Positions 58,492-64,000 of a DNA stretch of 64,000 nucleotides are shown piece after piece (within the stretch, counting starts at the first letter, position 1; the number at the start of each line of letters is the position of its first letter). Origin of the DNA: FW021-bin31 sp964647485 (lineage in GTDB: Bacteria; Bacteroidota; Bacteroidia; Chitinophagales; Chitinophagaceae); the NCBI GenBank assembly GCA_964647485.1, contig CAZYHV010000010.1, positions 55,114 through 119,113 on the forward strand. The letters are read 5' to 3'. The notes under the pieces are model-generated. The model saw nothing but the letters and a program-made list of their open reading frames with translations. It made no database searches and had not been told where the DNA came from. The position numbers and the translations under genes are program-made.

Positions 58492-60738
58492 TCAATGCTG
58501 TAGATAATTATCAATAAGATGGATAACACTTCTATTAGATAAATGATTGCTTTGTGATAGGATAACATTAGCTTCCCTGCCATGATTATCCGTAATAATC
58601 ATATTCCCTCTTCCTCCTCTTATATCTACTTCTAAATTATCCCCCATCTGATCTTTTAAAAAGGTCTTATATGTTTGATTTGAACGACCATCAGGAATTA
58701 CGGTATGTCCATCCAAAATATGATATTTAATAAAGTTTTGTACATCCTGTTTGTCCTTGGATGAACTAGGGTCGAAATCCGGGTTATTTTCTGTTCCCGG
58801 TAGAATTCCATCTTGAACAGCTTGTACAATAGCATCATTATCAGGTACAAAAACCGTTGAAAACCCGGATAATCCAATTATGCTGTTTTGATCCGGATTA
58901 TAAATAATAGAATTCTTAAGATATTGATAGAAGTAGCTAAATTCAGAGCCTGGTTCCTCAGCAATTTGTTTTAAATGATATCCCACATTTTCTTCAGAGA
59001 AGACAGGTAATTTATCGAGATAATAAACCTTTCCATTACTTGCCAACTTGGTTTCGGTAACATGAGCAACCTCTCCTTTATCCATCAATCCCGAAGTCTG
59101 TATTGTATTGTTGTTATATTTAATATACTCTCCTTCACTCCCTTCTGTTCCAGATTTTACGATACCAGATCCCGAGAGATCATCTATTTCTCCTTTATAA
59201 GGATCAAAAAAGACGCAAGTCTTTACCATCCTGGTCAAATCATCTTTAACGGAATTGGTAGTAGAGTGACTACTTCCAGGGGGGCGATATTCAAACTGTT
59301 CTTTTGATTCATTATAGCTATAGCCTACCCGATGGAAAATAGAATCGGGAATGAGAAAAATATCTACCGGAACAATCGAATTGGCGATTCGCAACTTCAA
59401 ATCTGCAATTTGAAACAATTTTGTCATCATTGTAAAAGAAGGATTCAAATATGCTTCTCCATATACAGTACTAAATACATCAGGAGAAATAACTTTATCC
59501 GTACCATAAAAAAAACCATTGCTAAGAATCTTTTTATCCTTTATATCCCCATAAGGATCTAAATCTCCTGCCGATTCACCAAAATTATTATAAGTCACAC
59601 CAAACTTGCTTGGCCATACTGCTGTTGGAAACATTTGTGCATTCAGAAAATCATTAATAATACTCACAGGCATATCATCTAATGAAGAATAATATTTTAA
59701 GAGTACCTGTTTCACAAACTTCTCGACCGCTTGATTATTTGGCGCAAACATCGTCCAACAATCTTTCTGCCCATCATTTACTTCTTCTTTTAGGAAATTT
59801 TCATTATCAGGAGAATAGGCTAACTGCGAAGAATATACTTTTACAAAAACAGAATCACTCTTTCCCGTTAATATTTCATGACGATGCGTTGCATCCGGAC
59901 TATAGATATACTGGACTGTTCGATTTATATTAAACCGGTTTAAAATTGACCAAAATTTACTATAATTGGTATTATTTCGTAAATATTCATCAATACTTTT
60001 TGGAGGAGTAAGTACCTTATTGATTTCATGTATTACTCCATTTTCTGCTAGAATATCTTTTGTGATAACTTTGGCTCCTTCTACATTAAAACCTGTATAT
60101 TGGGATGTAGGGAAAAAATAATTATAGTCAACAGAAGACAATGCATATTTATCAAAATAATTATCTGTAAAATAAGTGATAAATTTATTATTATGATCCG
60201 CTGATACATAATTCCCTATTTCGCCCCCACTATTGTTTCTGTTATCTGCTATTGCGACTATTTCTTTACCCTCAGCATCAGAAGTCTGATAGAAATCATT
60301 ATAGTATGCAGTACCTCTTCTAAAAGCATCATCCATAACCCATCCCGCATCGTTTTTTGTTGATTGATAATCATCTAATCTTACCTTTTTATATTTGTTA
60401 AATACCAATAACCATTGAACTATATCACGTGCAGAAGATGAATCTATATCCTTAATTCCATCTATCCCTCTTTCTTTAAAATAAGCATTAAATGCACTAT
60501 CATTAGGTGCAAAAAAGGTCCAATATCCAGCGTTACCCAGAATCCTTTTATATCCTGCCTTATCAATACATTTTAATATTTCATTAAAATGTCCCTTTGA
60601 TTTTAGCACTTTATATATAGGAGGAGCTAATGAATCAGGTCTTCCATAAAATTTATCCCATTCCTTTTCACGACAACTTGTAAAAAAGAATATAAGCAAA
60701 AGGATACTAAGAAAAAGTTGTAAATATCTTTTCAGCAT
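58492..60738 (-). CDS. Large fasciclin (FAS1)-repeat lipoprotein, first gene of the long operon
   Basis: 748 residues with a lipobox (FTSC, about residue 22). I see about four FAS1-like repeats: about 42-250 (GNAGYWTFFAPNDSAF, LAENGVIHEINKVLTPP), about 250-410 (CWTMFAPNNQAVEKFV), a degenerate one at about 415-585, and about 590-748 (GLSGFSTVFVPDNDAI, VQNFIKYHILDGHTV, RSVIHLIDNYL). The role is unproven; a surface adhesin or glycan-binding scaffold for the SusC/SusD complexes is the best inference. Its leader from the promoter at 60999 is about 260 nt. Confidence 0.83.
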   Translation of the reverse strand: MLKRYLQLFLSILLLIFFFTSCREKEWDKFYGRPDSLAPPIYKVLKSKGHFNEILKCIDKAGYKRILGNAGYWTFFAPNDSAFNAYFKERGIDGIKDIDSSSARDIVQWLLVFNKYKKVRLDDYQSTKNDAGWVMDDAFRRGTAYYNDFYQTSDAEGKEIVAIADNRNNSGGEIGNYVSADHNNKFITYFTDNYFDKYALSSVDYNYFFPTSQYTGFNVEGAKVITKDILAENGVIHEINKVLTPPKSIDEYLRNNTNYSKFWSILNRFNINRTVQYIYSPDATHRHEILTGKSDSVFVKVYSSQLAYSPDNENFLKEEVNDGQKDCWTMFAPNNQAVEKFVKQVLLKYYSSLDDMPVSIINDFLNAQMFPTAVWPSKFGVTYNNFGESAGDLDPYGDIKDKKILSNGFFYGTDKVISPDVFSTVYGEAYLNPSFTMMTKLFQIADLKLRIANSIVPVDIFLIPDSIFHRVGYSYNESKEQFEYRPPGSSHSTTNSVKDDLTRMVKTCVFFDPYKGEIDDLSGSGIVKSGTEGSEGEYIKYNNNTIQTSGLMDKGEVAHVTETKLASNGKVYYLDKLPVFSEENVGYHLKQIAEEPGSEFSYFYQYLKNSIIYNPDQNSIIGLSGFSTVFVPDNDAIVQAVQDGILPGTENNPDFDPSSSKDKQDVQNFIKYHILDGHTVIPDGRSNQTYKTFLKDQMGDNLEVDIRGGRGNMIITDNHGREANVILSQSNHLSNRSVIHLIDNYLQH

Positions 60739-60998
60739 ATCTATATTATAATAAGTTTAATTCATATATGGAAAATCCCACCTACGATTGTGCCATTATG
60801 TAATCATTAAATTATTATAGAAAGAAACTCGCTATAGTATATTTTATACCATATGATTCCTTGTATAATGAATTACTTGGTTACCAAAAAGCTTAACTCG
60901 GGATTAAAAAAAGTAAGGCTTTATAAGTCAAAGGTTACTAAATGTAGACGATACTCTCCATATTCATATTTTATATATTTTTTATTATATCAACACAT

Positions 60999-61046
60999 CA
61001 AATATATAACAATAGGGTACTTAAACTGTCCTGCACTGTCCTGCCT
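60999..61046 (-). promoter_or_regulatory. Tandem-repeat operator and -7 box for the ten-gene operon
   Basis: In transcription order: AGGCAGGACA (61046-61037), GTGCAGGACA (61036-61027), 20 bp, TATATTTG (61006-60999), a perfect TAnnTTTG box. The two units share CAGGACA. Confidence 0.75.
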
Positions 61047-61057
61047 TTCCTCCTTTA

Positions 61058-61091
61058 TTTACGTAATCGTTCCCGGGAACGATTACGTAAA
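61058..61091. promoter_or_regulatory. 34-bp perfect palindromic operator
   Basis: The arms TTTACGTAATCGTTCCC and GGGAACGATTACGTAAA are perfect inverted repeats of 17 bp with no spacer. The palindrome lies 11 bp upstream of the distal tandem unit, in the position of an upstream regulator site. A half-copy stands at the same distance at 15012-15028. It resembles a dimeric helix-turn-helix regulator site (LacI-like is possible); the protein is unknown. Confidence 0.75.
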
Positions 61092-61271
61092 ATTGGAACA
61101 ATAACAATAGGTAAAAGATTGATTTATTCGGACAGATTAATCAGGAAAAAGCTTGATAAAAAAACACAGCAAATTATTGATATTATATCAAAACACAATA
61201 GATATATCATTTCGATTTTTATTATAAATAAGATCAATAGATGAGGTGGCTTGATAATGAATTCACGGAAA

Positions 61272-63065
61272 TCAATAACCTGGGAGTTGAGTAATCTTTG
61301 AATCAGCATCCATTAAGGTTTGTGGAAAAGGTATTAATTCTTTTTTATTTTCTTCAAAATGAGTGGCAAAATTATGAGCCTGGCTTCTTAAGGAACTTAA
61401 AACAACAAAAGTAAAAGCAGAATCTCCGACAGGAACATTATCTTTAGAGTCAGAAGCAATAAAAGGAACAGCGATTGGTTCATTTCCAATGTATGACTTA
61501 GATTTATAAACTCGATAAACAGGGATCTTTTTGCTGGTATATGGATTAATTCCATGCCATACTTCATCCATCATGTTTTTGGTCTTATTTATTGTCTTTG
61601 CTAACCTATTCCATCTTATCAAATCAGTCCTTCTTAAATTAGATTCACATCCCAATTCCCAAGATCTTTCATCTATAATAGCATTTCTAAATGAATCTTT
61701 GTCGCTTAAGTCATCAACATAATCCTGTACCTCGGATTGATAAGCCGATTCAGGGAAGGCTCTATACCTTACTGCGCTCAAGGCTTTCTTGGCCTCAGCA
61801 GTTGGACCTAAAAGCTCGTTAGTAGCTTCTGCATACATTAACAAAATATCAGAATACCTTATTATAGACCAATTAATATTTGTCTGTCCATTTGAGGGAC
61901 CTTGGTTGTCTTGCCAACATTTCCGCCATTTTCCACAAGTCATATTACTCAAAGTCACCAAATCGAAAGTAGGAGGATTTCCACTAATATGATAATTACC
62001 ACAGGTAACATCTCTGCGTTTATCCAAAGAATCAAAACCCAAATAAAAGGTTGGCATAACTCTAACTTGAGGCCCGGCTGCCAAATATGTCCCATCATTT
62101 TTACTTATAGACAAGCCGATATAATAACCAACGCCATTATTTGCATTAAGACCATAATTTCCAATTTGAAAAATAGTTTCTGAATCATAAACATGATTGT
62201 GCATGTGCTTAAAAACATCAACATAATTTTCTAACAAGTGGTTTTCCCCTTGGTCAATTACTTCTTTGCATGCATTTCTGGCAATTTTATATAATTCATG
62301 TATCCTGTTTTTATCATCTCTCCGCCTCATCCCTACATTACTCCCAGTCTTTAAATTCCACCTCAAAGAATAACCTGCTGCGTGTAATGCTATCCTTGCC
62401 ATAAATCCATACACTGCTGCTTTAGTTATTCGATCATGATATGAAACCTCGGAACTCCAAGGGACATATTTAGCAGCAAGTCTAAGATCCCTAAGAATAA
62501 AATCATAAATAGTATCCCTGCTAGTCCTGGGCAGGTTAAAATTATCTCCAGCTCTGGAAGGTTCTTTCAGAAAAGGGACATCACCCCAAAAACGAATCAA
62601 ATTAAAATATGCCCAAGCCCTCAGTGTTAGAGCTTCACCATATAATGCTTTAAATGACTCCTTTTCCTCTTGACTACCTTTAAGGGTGTCTCTTTCTGCA
62701 ATGATTCCATAAATAGCCTCATTGGATCGCTCTACCGCCGTATAAAATTGTCTGAATGGACCATGCATCTGATTATTAGCTGGTCCAAAATCGTATTTTG
62801 CAAGCCCATACCTCTCTCCTGATCTATTAGTAGAATACGTCTCATCATTGTCAGGTGTAAAATAAGTCATAAATGCCGTCCCTTTAAACTCTGGATATAC
62901 ACCCATTACAACTCTTTCTGTCCTACTTAATGATGTAAAAACATTGTCTATCTCATAGGATGTCTTAGAGGTAATATTAAGTGTCTTTTTACAAGAACTA
63001 TAAAAAAATATTAATAAAAGTAATCCACTTAAAATGCTAAGGGTTTTGATTTCTGATATTTTCAT
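61272..63065 (-). CDS. SusD/RagB-family glycan-binding lipoprotein
   Basis: 597 residues with a lipobox (YSSC, about residue 25). SusD pattern: YGEALTLRAWAYFNLIRFWGDVPFLKEPSR, SIIRYSDILLMYAEATNEL and IIDERSWELGCESNLRRTDLIRWNRL, ending QLPGY. The partner SusC ends 17 bp upstream. This pair belongs to a unit that begins beyond the window. Confidence 0.92.
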   Translation of the reverse strand: MKISEIKTLSILSGLLLLIFFYSSCKKTLNITSKTSYEIDNVFTSLSRTERVVMGVYPEFKGTAFMTYFTPDNDETYSTNRSGERYGLAKYDFGPANNQMHGPFRQFYTAVERSNEAIYGIIAERDTLKGSQEEKESFKALYGEALTLRAWAYFNLIRFWGDVPFLKEPSRAGDNFNLPRTSRDTIYDFILRDLRLAAKYVPWSSEVSYHDRITKAAVYGFMARIALHAAGYSLRWNLKTGSNVGMRRRDDKNRIHELYKIARNACKEVIDQGENHLLENYVDVFKHMHNHVYDSETIFQIGNYGLNANNGVGYYIGLSISKNDGTYLAAGPQVRVMPTFYLGFDSLDKRRDVTCGNYHISGNPPTFDLVTLSNMTCGKWRKCWQDNQGPSNGQTNINWSIIRYSDILLMYAEATNELLGPTAEAKKALSAVRYRAFPESAYQSEVQDYVDDLSDKDSFRNAIIDERSWELGCESNLRRTDLIRWNRLAKTINKTKNMMDEVWHGINPYTSKKIPVYRVYKSKSYIGNEPIAVPFIASDSKDNVPVGDSAFTFVVLSSLRSQAHNFATHFEENKKELIPFPQTLMDADSKITQLPGY

Positions 63066-63082
63066 TTTAATACTTTTAATAT

Positions 63083-64000
63083 TTAAAAATTTAAATTTAG
63101 ACCAAAGACGAGGCTTCTCATACCTGGATACGCTTGATAGTCGATACCCGGAGTTAATCCTCCATTAGATCTTTTACTTACTTCAGGATCAAAACCGGAG
63201 TAATTAGTAAACGTGTATAAATTATGAGCAGTGAAATATATTCTAAGTTTTCTAATTTTTATTCTTTTTGTCCATCTCGGATTAAAAGTATATCCAAGGG
63301 TTAGATTACTAATTCGTAAAAAACTTCCATCCTCCACAAATTCTGAAGTAGTTAAAGTCCTATTACTTTCCGGTCCTGCAGTATTTGCAGCATGTCTTTT
63401 GGCTGTAATATTCATCGACTCAAGTAATTTTGGATCAGTAATAAAATCACCGTGATTATTAATATAGGTAAACCTATTTTTCAATAAGGAAGATTGATTT
63501 TGATTAGGTTGATAAGTAGCTAGAATCCTTGCTCTTGCATAATTTAATACATCATTTCCATAGCTCCAATTCAAAAATACCGACAGATCAAAATTTCTAT
63601 AAGATAAAAAATTGGTGATTCCACCAAAGTGTTTAGGATTTGTATTACCAATGACCACACGATCATCTGGAGTAACTAGATTATCCCCATTCGTATCCTT
63701 ATATTTTGTACTTCCCGGTTGCACAGTTTCCCTACTAAGTGAACTTAAGGAAGGGACTTCAGATTTTAAAGTAAAGATATATCTATCAGATTCTGGATCC
63801 TTTTTTGCATCAAAATCAGAAACCGGATAAATACCATCATAAACATATCCAAAAATAAGACCTGTAGGCTTTCCCACTTGTACGAGGTAATCATCCATAT
63901 AACTACCCACTCCCGACCTGAATAAAATTCGGTCTTCCTTAGACGTGGAATTTAACCCGCTTTATTCATCGGCCGAATAAAGGGTAACCGTTTTTTATGG
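63083..64000 (-). pseudogene. SusC-family transporter, C-terminal part, with in-frame stops near the window edge
   Basis: The readable frame (63083-63961) encodes the SusC barrel end: a DYLVQVGKPTGLIFGYVYDGIY block, calcium-loop-like DTNGDNLVTPDDRVVIGNTNPK, and a final LVFGLNLNF. SusC homology continues upstream of the GTG at 63910 (STSKEDRILFRSGVG). The frame then meets TAA at 63962-63964 and another at 63995-63997, although residues between them (TVTLYSADE) still look SusC-like. One premature stop plus a possible frameshift at a run of six T (63991-63996) would explain this. Sequencing error near an assembly weak point is an alternative. Only about a quarter of the gene is visible, so pseudogene status is tentative. 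Confidence 0.55.

Larger units (their letters stand above)
60739..61271. other. Intergenic region (533 bp): long leader, promoter, 34-bp palindrome
   Basis: From low to high coordinate it holds a leader of about 260 bp for the fasciclin gene, the tandem-repeat promoter (60999-61046), the perfect palindrome (61058-61091), and about 180 bp of AT-rich sequence after the SusD stop at 61272. No convincing gene lies in it, and I could not find a clear intrinsic terminator for the SusD unit. Confidence 0.55.

Noticed and set aside
60853..61104. 83-codon plus-strand open frame in the intergenic region
   Set aside because: It runs through the promoter and the perfect palindrome, which explain the sequence better; no family or start signal is visible.
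61124..61309. 61-codon minus-strand open frame
   Set aside because: It starts inside the SusD 3' end in another frame and consists of AT-rich hydrophobic codons expected by chance.

Overview
The window is an AT-rich, gene-dense carbohydrate-utilisation island from a Bacteroidota genome. The signs are four SusC/SusD pairs, lipoprotein glycoside hydrolases, Bacteroidota -7 promoter boxes (TAnnTTTG), and a type IX secretion (T9SS) type-B sorting domain beside a PorP/SprF-like protein. The T9SS pair argues against Bacteroides sensu stricto. I cannot place the organism below phylum. I see no tRNA, rRNA, CRISPR array or insertion sequence.

Layout. (1) 1-3510, plus strand: the 3' end of a GH28 gene, then a GH106-type alpha-L-rhamnosidase. 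(2) 3601-9402, minus: SusC, SusD and a GH43-like beta-propeller enzyme. (3) 9717-14859, minus: a second SusC/SusD pair ending in a strong terminator. (4) 15143-20335, minus: CE12-type acetylesterase, FnIII-GH28, GH115. (5) 20481-22049, plus: a two-domain esterase transcribed divergently from (4). (6) 22183-26779, minus: GH28 and a LacZ-like GH2 whose 3' end is broken by an artefactual run of Ns. (7) 26969-37191, minus: GH2, sulfatase, GH43 (exo-galactanase-like), GH2 with a lost acid/base residue, and a sialate-O-acetylesterase-like esterase. (8) 37417-60738, minus: a ten-gene, 23-kb run with three fasciclin-domain lipoproteins, two SusC/SusD pairs, two PL1 pectate lyases (one a 1882-residue T9SS type-B protein) and a PorP/SprF-like partner. 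(9) 61272-64000, minus: SusD and the 3' part of a fourth SusC whose frame is broken near the window edge.

Together the enzymes fit breakdown of pectin, probably rhamnogalacturonan with acetyl groups and galactan or arabinogalactan side chains. PL1 and GH28 cut the backbone, GH106 removes rhamnose, the esterases deacetylate, GH2 and GH43 trim galactose-type side chains, GH115 removes glucuronic acid, and the sulfatase suggests some sulfated sugars. SusC/SusD pairs import oligosaccharides. This substrate is inferred from families, not proven.

The most striking non-coding finding is a shared promoter architecture. Seven transcription units start with two tandem 10-bp units (consensus nnaCAGGATA in the direction of transcription). 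In all seven, exactly 20 bp separates the repeat from a TAnnTTTG-like -7 box. This looks like one regulon under one activator that is not encoded here. Two of the seven promoters also carry a second element, at the same distance, related to a 34-bp perfect palindrome.
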